Below are positions 16,746 to 24,857 of a stretch of DNA of 35,011 nt, one piece after another (the first letter of the stretch is position 1; the number at the start of each line of letters is the position of its first letter). The translations under genes and the position numbers were made by a program. The notes below the pieces were generated by a model. It saw only the letters and a program-made list of their open reading frames with translations, had not been told where the DNA came from and did no database searches. This stretch comes from CAZTKP01 sp964614215 (GTDB taxonomy: Bacteria > UBP6 > UBA1177). Location of the stretch: contig CAZTKP010000007.1 of assembly GCA_964614215.1 (NCBI GenBank), forward strand, positions 1 through 35,011, written 5' to 3'.

Positions 16746-18088
16746 CAGCTATCTCCCTTTTCAAAAAATTCAAAGTGAAGGTTTTTTACAGCGTCCTCCA
16801 TACTTTTCTGTTCAACAATAATGCTGAGGTTAACCTCCGATGCTCCCATATTGACCATTAGGACATTAATGTTGCCTATTGCGAAAAAACATCTGGCGGC
16901 AATTCCCGAGGTAAATTTAAGTCCTTCTCCGACAAGACTGATTATTGCAACATCTTCTGTGACCTCAACATCCGAGAACTCGGAGAGATCCTGGATGATG
17001 TTGTCAATTTCTGAGTTTTTTTCAATAGTTACGCTGATGTTGATCTCGGATGTCGTTATCAGGTCAACAGGGGTTCTGTATCTGGTGAAAACATCAAAGA
17101 CCCTGCTTAGGAATCCGTATGCTCCGAGCATTTTTTCCGAACAGATGTTGATGACGGTGACATTTTTCTGAAAGGCGACCGCCTTAACTTCGTTTTTTGT
17201 TCCTGAATCCTTTCTAATTACGGTGCCCTCGAATTGCGGCTCGCTGGTCTTTCTGATGTAAACAGGTATTTCAGCCATTATTGCAGGGCGGATCGTTTTA
17301 GGGTGAAGCACTTTTGCTCCGAAATAAGCAAGCTCGGAAGCTTCAACATAGCTCAGAGACCGGATTTTCTTTGCTGTGGAAATAATCCGGGGATCTGTTG
17401 TCATTATACCGTCAACTTCTTTCCAGATCTCAAGTTTTTCAGCTTCAAGACAGACTGCCGCAACAGAAGCCGTATAGTCACTGCCGCCTCTGCCGAGAGT
17501 TGTGATAGAATTTTTCCGATCACTTCCTGTAAAGCCGGCGCAGACGACACAGTCATTCACAGAAAATAGCGGTGAAACAAATTCGTCGAACTTTTTTCTG
17601 GTCAGCTCTATGTCCACAACTGCACAGTTATGATCACTGTTTGTTTTAATTATCTTTGCCGAATCTGCAAAAGAAGCTTTTACTCCGGATGAATTAAGAT
17701 GATCTGTGAGAACGAAGCTGCTTATCTTTTCTCCGTAACTTAAAATGGTGTCGACTGATCTTGGTGAAGTTTCTCCCAGCAGTGATAAAGCAGGGACAAG
17801 CTGTCGGAGTTCAGATATCTTTTCTTTAATAAAGTTCTCAGAGTTGGTGCAGCCTAGGTCTGAGACGATCTTCAAGCAGAGTTTTTCAACTTTATCAACA
17901 GACAGTACAGCTTGTTCGTGATAGTCTTCCTTCAGAGCCTTGACTAGTTCAGTTAAAAGGTCTGTAACTCCGTAAAAAGCTGAAACTACAACAAATTTTT
18001 TCTCTTTTTCCAAAGAGATAATTTCAGCTACACTTTTTATTGCGGAAGCGTCCCTGAGAGAGATGCCCCCAAACTTCAAAACTTTCAT
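16745..18088 (-). CDS. lysC: Aspartate kinase (monofunctional)
   Basis: LysC phosphorylates aspartate, the entry step to lysine, DAP, threonine and methionine. The 447-residue product has the kinase domain and tandem C-terminal ACT domains (about 300-440), so allosteric control by an end product is likely. Motifs seen are KFGGIS at 5-10, where the usual threonine of KFGGTS is isoleucine, and LGRGGSDYTA followed by VDGIMTTDPRI. The size resembles the E. coli LysC class. It overlaps the wecA-like gene by four bases (ATGA) and lysA by one. I see no lysine riboswitch in the leader upstream of the operon. Confidence 0.93.
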   Translation of the reverse strand: MKVLKFGGISLRDASAIKSVAEIISLEKEKKFVVVSAFYGVTDLLTELVKALKEDYHEQAVLSVDKVEKLCLKIVSDLGCTNSENFIKEKISELRQLVPALSLLGETSPRSVDTILSYGEKISSFVLTDHLNSSGVKASFADSAKIIKTNSDHNCAVVDIELTRKKFDEFVSPLFSVNDCVVCAGFTGSDRKNSITTLGRGGSDYTASVAAVCLEAEKLEIWKEVDGIMTTDPRIISTAKKIRSLSYVEASELAYFGAKVLHPKTIRPAIMAEIPVYIRKTSEPQFEGTVIRKDSGTKNEVKAVAFQKNVTVINICSEKMLGAYGFLSRVFDVFTRYRTPVDLITTSEINISVTIEKNSEIDNIIQDLSEFSDVEVTEDVAIISLVGEGLKFTSGIAARCFFAIGNINVLMVNMGASEVNLSIIVEQKSMEDAVKNLHFEFFEKGDS

Positions 18089-19455
18089 TTTTTCTCCGGG
18101 ATCTCCGAGTTTTTAAGGATTGATTTTGCAAGAATTGAAAGCATCGTTGCTTCTTTTGTGTTTATTGTAGGAACACTGTTGTTCCAGAAAAACCTGACAC
18201 AGGTTTCAGCTTCGGTGGAAATATCAATAAAGTTGATCTCTTCCTTTTCGCCTTTGTTCAGAGTGACCTGTCCCTTTTCATCAATGATCTGGTAGCCTTT
18301 TATCGGCAAAAGATCAAAAAGGTCGTCAGCATTGATCTTTTCTGAAACTTTTTCGAGGATCAGATCTTCAAGCTGCACCTCAAGCCGGTTCTTTTTCTTG
18401 GTTCTGAAGCGGCTGTAGAACATTTCCATGTAGCCGAGCTTTGTGATGAGAACAAAAACGACGATCGAAAAAACGGTAATGATCAGAAACGCCTGAAGAT
18501 CCTTGTTAAATATCAGAAGCATGGAAAGAGCTGTAAAAACAACGGAAATTCCGTAAAGGACCAGGACGACCTTTCTCTGATTCCAGCCTTTTGAGAGAAG
18601 TATGTGATGGATGTGCTGCCTGTCAGCGACAAAGATCGACTGATTCCTTAAAAATCTTCTGACAAAGGCAAGTGTTGTGTCAAGAATGGGAAGGCCCATT
18701 GCAATAACGGGAATAAGAAGAGAGACGATAGTGTGGCCCTTTGACTGGTTTTTCAGTGAAAGCACGGCGAGAATATATCCGATGAACATTGATCCTGCAT
18801 CGCCCATGAATATTTTCGCAGGATTGAAATTAAAGATAAGAAAACCTACAACAGCGCCGGCCAATGCCGCTGAAACAAGTGCAACGAACATGTAGTCGTT
18901 AGCAATGGAAAGAGTCATTATTGTGATGCATGCAAAGAAACTGATCCCGGAAGAAAGTCCGTCCATCCCGTCAATAAGGTTGAAGGCATTGATGATCCCG
19001 ACGATCCATAAGATAGTGAAGAAAAAACCGAACCATCCAAGCTGAACAACACCCCAGGGCATTGATACGGCTGTAATCGCAAAACCGTTTAGCCAGGCTG
19101 CTATGGCCAGAGCAAGCTGAAATGCGAGCTTCCACTTTGCTCCGACGCCTTTAATGTCATCAAGAAGTCCCAGCATACTTATCAAGAGTCCGCCTACAAT
19201 AATTACAAAAATATTGGAGTTTGAGCCAAAAAGGACATGTGAAACAGAGTTGTTGTAAAAATACAGGAGAAACAGCGGAAACAATGTTCCAAGGGCTATT
19301 CCTATGCCGCCTATCCTCGGAATGGCTCCTCTATGGATCTTTCTGCGGTTGACCTGGTCGACAAATCCGTGTTTTTTCCCGAAATCTATGAGAAAAGGTG
19401 TTACCGAAACTACAAAAAGAAACGATACAATAAAAGATGTTAAATAGGTTTTCAT
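18085..19455 (-). CDS. Polyprenyl-phosphate sugar-1-phosphate transferase (WecA/TagO/MraY superfamily) with C-terminal extension
   Basis: This integral membrane enzyme transfers a sugar-1-phosphate, most likely GlcNAc-1-P, to undecaprenyl phosphate, starting a lipid-linked glycan. It has about ten or eleven membrane segments in residues 1-345. The active-site aspartates are at LLDDIKG (97-103), with NAFNLIDGMDGL (156-167), a GDAGSM loop (218-223) and HIHH (281-284). The HIHH motif favours the WecA/TagO branch over MraY. Of 456 residues, about 105 at the C-terminus form a soluble, charged tail beyond the usual 350-residue core. It leads an operon with lysC and lysA. The exact substrate is not certain. 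Confidence 0.88.
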   Translation of the reverse strand: MKTYLTSFIVSFLFVVSVTPFLIDFGKKHGFVDQVNRRKIHRGAIPRIGGIGIALGTLFPLFLLYFYNNSVSHVLFGSNSNIFVIIVGGLLISMLGLLDDIKGVGAKWKLAFQLALAIAAWLNGFAITAVSMPWGVVQLGWFGFFFTILWIVGIINAFNLIDGMDGLSSGISFFACITIMTLSIANDYMFVALVSAALAGAVVGFLIFNFNPAKIFMGDAGSMFIGYILAVLSLKNQSKGHTIVSLLIPVIAMGLPILDTTLAFVRRFLRNQSIFVADRQHIHHILLSKGWNQRKVVLVLYGISVVFTALSMLLIFNKDLQAFLIITVFSIVVFVLITKLGYMEMFYSRFRTKKKNRLEVQLEDLILEKVSEKINADDLFDLLPIKGYQIIDEKGQVTLNKGEKEEINFIDISTEAETCVRFFWNNSVPTINTKEATMLSILAKSILKNSEIPEKK

Positions 19456-19475
19456 CTGCGGACACCCGTGTTAAA

Positions 19476-19490
19476 TATCTGTTTCAGATA
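19476..19490. promoter_or_regulatory. Perfect-arm palindrome, candidate operator
   Basis: TATCTGTTTCAGATA has perfect six-base arms around TTT. It touches the -10 and covers the expected transcription start of the wecA-lysC-lysA promoter, a typical repressor position. No binding protein can be named. Confidence 0.5.
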
Positions 19491-19515
19491 CTACATGTTT
19501 TAACCGTAAAATCAA
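19488..19515 (-). promoter_or_regulatory. Sigma-70 promoter of the wecA-like-lysC-lysA operon
   Basis: The minus strand has TTGATT (19510-19515), a 16-base spacer and TAGTAT (19488-19493). It diverges from the promoter of the sugar-kinase operon within the same 139-base gap. Confidence 0.55.
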
Positions 19516-19539
19516 ATATTAGGTATACATACATAATAA

Positions 19540-19568
19540 TTGACCCGAACGCCTCAAAACGTTAAAAT
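19540..19568 (+). promoter_or_regulatory. Sigma-70 promoter of the 19595-22250 operon
   Basis: TTGACC (19540-19545), a 17-base spacer and TAAAAT (19563-19568) make a near-consensus promoter. It lies just upstream of an AGGAGG ribosome site (19584-19589). Confidence 0.65.
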
Positions 19569-19594
19569 AGGAATGCACTGTTCAGGAGGAAGTG

Positions 19595-20212
19595 ATGGAG
19601 GAACATAAGAAAAGAACGGATAAGCTTGATTTTGTCGGGGCCTTTGATCAGGGGTGGGTTCAGTATAGAGCAAACTTTCTGCAGCTTCTGCCTTTCGGTC
19701 TGGCGGCATCTATCCCCCCGCTTTTTTTTCTGGGATCGATCTCGTTCGGTGTCGGTGCGACGATCCTTTTTGAAGGTTTTCTGCTACTTCTTTTGTCAGA
19801 GAAGGTGATGAACGTAACAACTGGAATAAAGACCCGATATACGGTCTATTCCGTTTTTAATCATTTGAAGAACGGGGTTCTTCTTTCTCTGTTTCTTTTT
19901 CCTCTGCTGGTAGTAGGTTTCGTGATCCTTATTCTGCCCTCCGTCCTTTTATTCAGTCTGTTCATGTTCTCCTTTTTTATGATCGTTGTGAAAGAGAAAT
20001 TTGCGATCGATGCCTGCATGGAAAGTCTGAGACTGGGTTTCGGATATAGACTTCACTTTTTTCTGTTTGCTCTGATATTCTATAGCGTCATTATGATGAT
20101 CTATATTGTGTCAGAGGGTTTTCCTGTTCTTTTTATTCCTCTGTGCGGAGTAGCGCTGCCGTACTTTTTTGTTGTAATTTTCGAATTTTTTGAACAGCTG
20201 GAGAAAAAGTAA
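19595..20212 (+). CDS. Polytopic membrane protein of unknown function
   Basis: I do not recognise this 205-residue protein. I start it at the ATG at 19595, five bases after AGGAGG; a GTG at 19592 is too close to the ribosome site. It has about 12 soluble residues, then roughly six hydrophobic segments, and a short charged C-terminus. A DACMESLRLG stretch between segments recalls the loops of YciC/DUF975-like membrane proteins, but this is weak. Its stop overlaps the start of the AmgK-like kinase by one base (TAATG), so it likely serves the same envelope-sugar pathway or is simply cotranscribed. It contains an eight-T run at 19722-19729. Confidence 0.75.
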   Translation: MEEHKKRTDKLDFVGAFDQGWVQYRANFLQLLPFGLAASIPPLFFLGSISFGVGATILFEGFLLLLLSEKVMNVTTGIKTRYTVYSVFNHLKNGVLLSLFLFPLLVVGFVILILPSVLLFSLFMFSFFMIVVKEKFAIDACMESLRLGFGYRLHFFLFALIFYSVIMMIYIVSEGFPVLFIPLCGVALPYFFVVIFEFFEQLEKK

Positions 20213-21252
20213 TGTTTGAAGCAGAGTTGCTGGCTTATAAGCTGATAAATAAAAACAGAAAGAAAAAGATCTGTGACATAGAGATAGCTCCTTTATTCGG
20301 AGATGCGTCAGGAAGACAGTATTTCAGGGTTGGGTACGGCAAAGAAACGGCAATACTGATGAAAGTTGCCGATGTAAAGCCCGGAGAGTTCGGCAGAGGA
20401 GACTCTTTCAATGACTTTGAGATCCTGAACAGAATGCTAAAAGACAGCGGTCTTAATGTTCCTGAAATACTTGCAGTAGACAAAGAGAACAAGGTGATGC
20501 TTCTTGAGGATCTCGGTGATGTGACAATGTTTGAAATGATAAAGTCCGATCAGTCAAAGATGCTGAGCTATGTAAAGTCTGCCGTTGAACTTCTGGCAGT
20601 AATGCAGATCGCGATGGATGAAAGAACCTCTTTTGATACTCCTGCAGACAGAAGAACTTTTTCAAAAAAACTTTTTATGGATGAATTCTACCATTTTTAC
20701 GAATATATGATCGAAAAGATCAACTATAAAAGATCTTTCAAAGGATTGTGGGGAAAGCTTGAAAAAGATTTCAAAAAGATCTCCGGAGAGCTGAGCAGAC
20801 TTCCCTATGTTTTTTCCCACAGGGACTTTCAGTCTAAAAACATAATGATAAAGAACAATAAGCCGTATCTGATCGATTTTCAGGATGCTCTGATGGCTCC
20901 GGCCGTTTATGATCTGGTTGCTCTTTTAAGAGATTCCTATATAATTCTTAAGGAAAGTGAGATTGACATGCTTTTGGCTCATTTCTGGTCAATAAACCAT
21001 GTGACAAGAGAACTTTTTGCGGATTTTGAATCCTTTGAGAGGGCATTTCACTTGCAGGCGCTTCAGAGAAAAATGAAAGATAGCGGCAGATTCATCTATC
21101 TTCATCAGGTAAAGGGAAAAGAGTGGTTTCTACCCTATGTCGTTCCCACTCTCGGTCATGTCAGGAACACTCTTGTAAAGCTTGAAATGGAAAAACTTGC
21201 CGGAAAACTTTCTCCTTTTATTAGTGAACTGCAGATCGGAGGAAAAAAATGA
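20212..21252 (+). CDS. AmgK-like anomeric sugar kinase (aminoglycoside phosphotransferase fold)
   Basis: AmgK phosphorylates MurNAc or GlcNAc at C1 in peptidoglycan recycling, feeding MurU. The 346-residue product has the APH/choline-kinase fold. A GDASGRQYFRV nucleotide loop (30-40) compares with the family's SxDASFRRY. There is an LLEDLGD hinge (97-103), a catalytic HRDFQSKN (203-210), and the metal-binding IDFQDALMAPAVYDL (221-235), which is a family hallmark. A GGAG lies eight bases before the ATG. It overlaps the membrane-protein stop by one base and the nucleotidyltransferase start by four (ATGA). The amgK-murU-like pairing supports the call; the actual sugar is inferred. Confidence 0.85.
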   Translation: MFEAELLAYKLINKNRKKKICDIEIAPLFGDASGRQYFRVGYGKETAILMKVADVKPGEFGRGDSFNDFEILNRMLKDSGLNVPEILAVDKENKVMLLEDLGDVTMFEMIKSDQSKMLSYVKSAVELLAVMQIAMDERTSFDTPADRRTFSKKLFMDEFYHFYEYMIEKINYKRSFKGLWGKLEKDFKKISGELSRLPYVFSHRDFQSKNIMIKNNKPYLIDFQDALMAPAVYDLVALLRDSYIILKESEIDMLLAHFWSINHVTRELFADFESFERAFHLQALQRKMKDSGRFIYLHQVKGKEWFLPYVVPTLGHVRNTLVKLEMEKLAGKLSPFISELQIGGKK

Positions 21253-22250
21253 AGGCACTTATCCTGGCTGCAGGTCTCGGGACAAGAATGGCCCCGATCA
21301 CGGAAAATATTCCTAAACCGCTCATACCGGTTCTTAACAGATATGTGATCGAGTACAACATAAACTTTCTGAAGCATTTCGGCATAAAAGAAATATTTAT
21401 TAACCTGTATCATAACGGTGATAAGATCGTAAATGCGATCGGAAGCGGGAAAAAATACGGTGTAAAAATAAAATATCTGAAAGAAAAGGAGATCCTTGGA
21501 ACAGGCGGTGCGATCGGTACGATGAGAAACTATGTTGACGAACCTTTTGTTGTCATGAACTCCGATACGATCTTTGATTTTGATCTGGAAAGCATGATAG
21601 ATAGCCACTATAGCTCCGGAGCTATGGTAACCCTGGGCGTTATCCATTCAGACCCGAGGGACTCAAGAGCTGTGGTTACCGTTAATGAGGGCGGCAGAGT
21701 GACAAGAATGATCGATTCATCAATAAATGAGACCGTGCCGGAAGGAAACGCAATATTCACAGGTCTTCATATTATTGATCCGTCCCTTCTGGAGTATATT
21801 CCGGAAAATATTTTTCTTTCGATAACCAGCTATGTATATAGGAGAATGATCGAGGAAAAAGAACTGATTAATGCAGTTTTTATTGACGGACACTGGTGGG
21901 ATATGGGAACTCCGGACGACTATCTTAACTGTACTTTCGAGCTTCTGAAAAGCCTGCCGCTAAAATATTTTGATCCTTTTGAAAAATATTCTTTAAAGCC
22001 CGACAATTTAAGCGGAGAAGGAGTAGTGGTGCTTGGAAAGAACGTTAAAGTTCCGACAGTTCCTCTGAATCCTCCGCTGGTTATCGGAGATAATGCGGAC
22101 CTTGAAAATGTAAAGGAGGCTGGACCGAACCTTGTTATCGGAGACAAGGTTAAATTAACGGAAACATCCGAGGCAGTGAATACTGTCTATTTAAAAGGGG
22201 CAGGCGGGGAAAAGGTTCTTTTCGGAAAGAAAGGGAAGATCTTTTATTAA
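21249..22250 (+). CDS. Sugar-1-phosphate nucleotidyltransferase (MurU-like)
   Basis: This enzyme makes an NDP-sugar from a sugar-1-phosphate. The pairing with an AmgK-like kinase suggests UDP-MurNAc formation. The N-terminal Rossmann-like domain starts AAGLGTRMAPIT (7-18) with the catalytic Lys in PKPLIPV, and shows a metal-binding NSDTIFDFD and GTGGAIG. Of 333 residues, about 100 at the C-terminus lie beyond the size of MurU (about 225). They include repeated PLVIGDNA/NLVIGDKV hexads of left-handed beta-helix type, as in mannose-1-phosphate guanylyltransferases. A different sugar nucleotide is therefore possible. GGAGG lies six bases before the ATG. Confidence 0.82.
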   Translation: MKALILAAGLGTRMAPITENIPKPLIPVLNRYVIEYNINFLKHFGIKEIFINLYHNGDKIVNAIGSGKKYGVKIKYLKEKEILGTGGAIGTMRNYVDEPFVVMNSDTIFDFDLESMIDSHYSSGAMVTLGVIHSDPRDSRAVVTVNEGGRVTRMIDSSINETVPEGNAIFTGLHIIDPSLLEYIPENIFLSITSYVYRRMIEEKELINAVFIDGHWWDMGTPDDYLNCTFELLKSLPLKYFDPFEKYSLKPDNLSGEGVVVLGKNVKVPTVPLNPPLVIGDNADLENVKEAGPNLVIGDKVKLTETSEAVNTVYLKGAGGEKVLFGKKGKIFY

Positions 22251-22269
22251 TTGTTAAAAGGGGGTTCAG

Positions 22270-22587
22270 ATGGATCATAAGACAGCACGCTTTGACGGTA
22301 ACTGTGAAAAACTGTCAGATAAAAGTGTTATAGCGATGGTTCTTGACGGGGCCCTTACAAGAAATAAGAATTTTGAGTTCTTTAAAACAAAGCGAGGTCA
22401 GGAACTTTTTAGAAAGGCCAGAATAATTAAAGGTTTTATTCAGGACCTTGACAAGGGAGCGACGATCATTGACGAAAACAGAGAAAAAGAAAGCATACTT
22501 ATTACTATAGAAAACGACGAAGAAAAATACAAAAGAACTGTATTTATGGACGAAATCATGTATTCTGTGTTCAGAAACAAAAAATGA
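22270..22587 (+). CDS. Conserved-looking small protein of unknown function upstream of recA
   Basis: The product has 105 residues and I do not recognise it. It is highly charged, with no signal peptide or membrane segment, so it is probably cytoplasmic. The middle (about 40-60) is basic and helical, and the second half has an alternating charged/hydrophobic pattern. A strong ribosome site, AAGGGGG, lies five bases before the ATG. The gene sits 19 bases after the nucleotidyltransferase and 41 bases before recA, so it is likely cotranscribed with one or both. Confidence 0.75.
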   Translation: MDHKTARFDGNCEKLSDKSVIAMVLDGALTRNKNFEFFKTKRGQELFRKARIIKGFIQDLDKGATIIDENREKESILITIENDEEKYKRTVFMDEIMYSVFRNKK

Positions 22588-22628
22588 AGATTAGGCAGTT
22601 CTTTTTATTTTACAAATGGAGGAAGTAG

Positions 22629-23669
22629 ATGACTGGCGACAAAAAAGTTGTTTTGGAAAATGTTATCAGGAACATTGAAAAACAGTACGGAAAAGGGTCA
22701 ATAATGATCCTTGGAGACGAGAACACAGTAGATATTGAAGTTATTCCGACAGGTTCACTAAGCCTTGATACGGCAATGGGCATAGGCGGATATCCCAGGG
22801 GCAGGATCGTTGAGATCTATGGCCCGGAAGCATCCGGAAAGACAACTTTAGCTCTTCATGCAATTGCTGAAGCTCAGAAAAAAGGCGGCGCAGCGGCCTT
22901 TATAGATGTCGAGCATGCTTTTGATATCAGTTATGCCAAGAGACTCGGGATTCAGGTTGACTCTCTTATCGTTTCTCAGCCTGACTATGCCGAACAGGCA
23001 CTTGAGATCGCGGAAACTCTGGTAAGAAGCAACGCTGTGGATATTGTTGTTGTTGACTCTGTTGCAGCACTTGTTCCCAGAAGTGAGATAGAGGGTGAAA
23101 TGGGAGACAGTCACATGGGTGTTCAGGCCAGACTTATGTCCCAGGCTCTTAGAAAACTCACAGCCGCAGTCAGTAAATCCAAAACATGCCTGATCTTTAT
23201 CAACCAGCTTAGAAGTAAGATCGGAGTAATGTTCGGAAATCCAGAAACAACAACCGGCGGAAATGCATTGAAGTTCTATGCTTCAATGAGAATGGATATA
23301 AGAAGGATAGCAAGCATAAAGGAAAAGGATGAGGTTATCGGGAATCAGGTTCGTGTAAAGATACAGAAAAACAAGATGTTCCCTCCTTTCAGAGAGGTTA
23401 TTTTCGACATAATTTATGGAAAGGGGATAGACCGTCTCTCGGATATGGTAAATCTGGCGGAAAAGGATGGTTTTGTTAGTAAGAGTGGAAGCTGGTACAG
23501 CTATGGCGAGACACGGCTTGGACAGGGAATTGGAAATGCGGTTAAGACTATAAAGGAAGATCCTGAATTGATCAAAGAAATTGTTAACAAGATCAGGGAA
23601 AAACACAATCTGAAAAAGGATGTCTCGGTAGAAAAAACAGAATCTGAAAAAAAGAAAGAAAAAAAGTAG
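22629..23669 (+). CDS. recA: Recombinase RecA
   Basis: RecA coats single-stranded DNA, drives strand exchange and triggers SOS autocleavage. The 346-residue product is a usual length. Walker A is GPEASGKT (65-72), and the catalytic Glu lies in FIDVEHAFD, where FIDAEHALD is near-universal. The DNA loops include GEMGDSHMGVQARLMSQALRKL-type L1, followed by GNPETTTGGNALKFYAS. The stretch usually read as QPDTGEQALEI is QPDYAEQALEI here, and NKVAPPF is NKMFPPF. The C-terminus is a highly charged Lys/Glu tail. GGAGGAAG precedes the ATG at 22629. No recognisable LexA box was found upstream. Confidence 0.97.
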   Translation: MTGDKKVVLENVIRNIEKQYGKGSIMILGDENTVDIEVIPTGSLSLDTAMGIGGYPRGRIVEIYGPEASGKTTLALHAIAEAQKKGGAAAFIDVEHAFDISYAKRLGIQVDSLIVSQPDYAEQALEIAETLVRSNAVDIVVVDSVAALVPRSEIEGEMGDSHMGVQARLMSQALRKLTAAVSKSKTCLIFINQLRSKIGVMFGNPETTTGGNALKFYASMRMDIRRIASIKEKDEVIGNQVRVKIQKNKMFPPFREVIFDIIYGKGIDRLSDMVNLAEKDGFVSKSGSWYSYGETRLGQGIGNAVKTIKEDPELIKEIVNKIREKHNLKKDVSVEKTESEKKKEKK

Positions 23670-23684
23670 TCAGGAGAAATTTTT

Positions 23685-24857
23685 ATGAGCGAGCAAGGCG
23701 GATCCTTAAATGAACTTCTTCAAATGGCCTCAAAGGTAGGTGCTTCTGATATACATCTGAAAACCTATACCTGTCCTGTTTTGAGGATTAATGGAATGCT
23801 CAATAAAATTGAGGAGTTCGGCGTTCTGAAGCCAGAGCGTATAAACCCAATGATAGCTGCCATTCTGAGCGAAGAGCAGAGGAAAACACTTAAGAGCGAG
23901 AACGAGGTCGACCTTTCATACAGTGTTTCCGGAGTCGGCCGTTTCAGGGTCAATGTTTTCAGACAGAGGTCGAGTCTCGGCGTAGTTTTCAGAACCATTC
24001 CTTTCTCTGTAAAAAGTCTCGAGGAGCTAACACTTCCTCCTGTTATAAAGAAGATCGCTAACTTTAAAAGGGGTCTCGTCCTTGTTACAGGGACGACAGG
24101 TAGCGGAAAATCTACAACAATGGCCTCAATGATCGATTACATTAATTCTAACCATTCCAGAAACATTATTACTATTGAAGATCCGATCGAATTTCTTATC
24201 CGTGACAAAAAGAGCATAATAAGTCAGAGAGAGGTCGGAATTGATACAGGATCTTTTTCCAAAGCACTTAGAGGCTCTCTGAGACAGGATCCTGATGTCA
24301 TAATGGTTGGAGAGATGAGAGACCTTGAAACCATAGAGATAGCTCTTACAGCGGCCGAAACAGGGCATCTTGTTATCAGTACGCTCCACACACTGAATGC
24401 TGCTGAGACAATTAACAGAATAATCTCTGTTTTTCCTCCGCACAATCAGTCGCAGATCCGTCAGCAGCTTGCAAGTGTTTTTGCGGCGGCCATAAGTCAG
24501 AGGCTGATCAAGAAAAAGGATAACCGCTCAAGAGTTCCGGCGATCGAAGTTCTTATAGCATCTCAGCTTGTTAAGGAAATTATACTGGATGAAAAGCGTT
24601 TTAAAGAGATTCCCGATGTAATTCAGAAGGGTTTTCAGACCTATGGTATGCAGACTTTCGATCAGTCGATCTTTCAGCTGTTTCAGGATGGCCATATTTC
24701 AGAAAAAGGCGCCCTTGACAATGCAACCAGTCCGGACGATCTTGCTCTTAGAATGCAGGGCGTAAGTATTTCCGGAGATGGAGACTGGGGCTCATTTGAC
24801 AAGACCAGCAGCCAGTACGAACCTACAGATTTCGACTATGACCCCGACGAAAACTAA
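23685..24857 (+). CDS. pilT: Type IV pilus retraction ATPase (PilT family)
   Basis: PilT is a hexameric cytoplasmic ATPase that powers pilus retraction, twitching and DNA uptake. Of 390 residues, there is an N-terminal PAS-like N2D domain, Walker A GTTGSGKS (136-143), an Asp box TIEDPIEF, Walker B DVIMVGE (204-210) and a His box GHLVISTLHT (228-237). No zinc-binding cysteines of PilB are present, which supports a retraction rather than an extension ATPase; PilU is an alternative. The C-terminus adds a short acidic tail. AGGAGA precedes the ATG. It lies 15 bases after recA and overlaps recX, an unusual position between these two; no other pilus gene is in the window. Confidence 0.88.
   Translation: MSEQGGSLNELLQMASKVGASDIHLKTYTCPVLRINGMLNKIEEFGVLKPERINPMIAAILSEEQRKTLKSENEVDLSYSVSGVGRFRVNVFRQRSSLGVVFRTIPFSVKSLEELTLPPVIKKIANFKRGLVLVTGTTGSGKSTTMASMIDYINSNHSRNIITIEDPIEFLIRDKKSIISQREVGIDTGSFSKALRGSLRQDPDVIMVGEMRDLETIEIALTAAETGHLVISTLHTLNAAETINRIISVFPPHNQSQIRQQLASVFAAAISQRLIKKKDNRSRVPAIEVLIASQLVKEIILDEKRFKEIPDVIQKGFQTYGMQTFDQSIFQLFQDGHISEKGALDNATSPDDLALRMQGVSISGDGDWGSFDKTSSQYEPTDFDYDPDEN

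Noticed and set aside
18089..19594. Lysine riboswitch for lysC/lysA
   Set aside because: The operon leader before the wecA-like gene is about 30 bases and there is no gap between the genes, so there is no room for an L-box.
19722..19729. T8 run in the membrane-protein gene as a second phase-variation tract
   Set aside because: The frame is intact and T8 is common in AT-rich coding DNA for phenylalanine-rich membrane segments.
24778..24837. Longer RecX start
   Set aside because: The extra residues derive from the out-of-frame end of pilT and do not resemble RecX N-termini.
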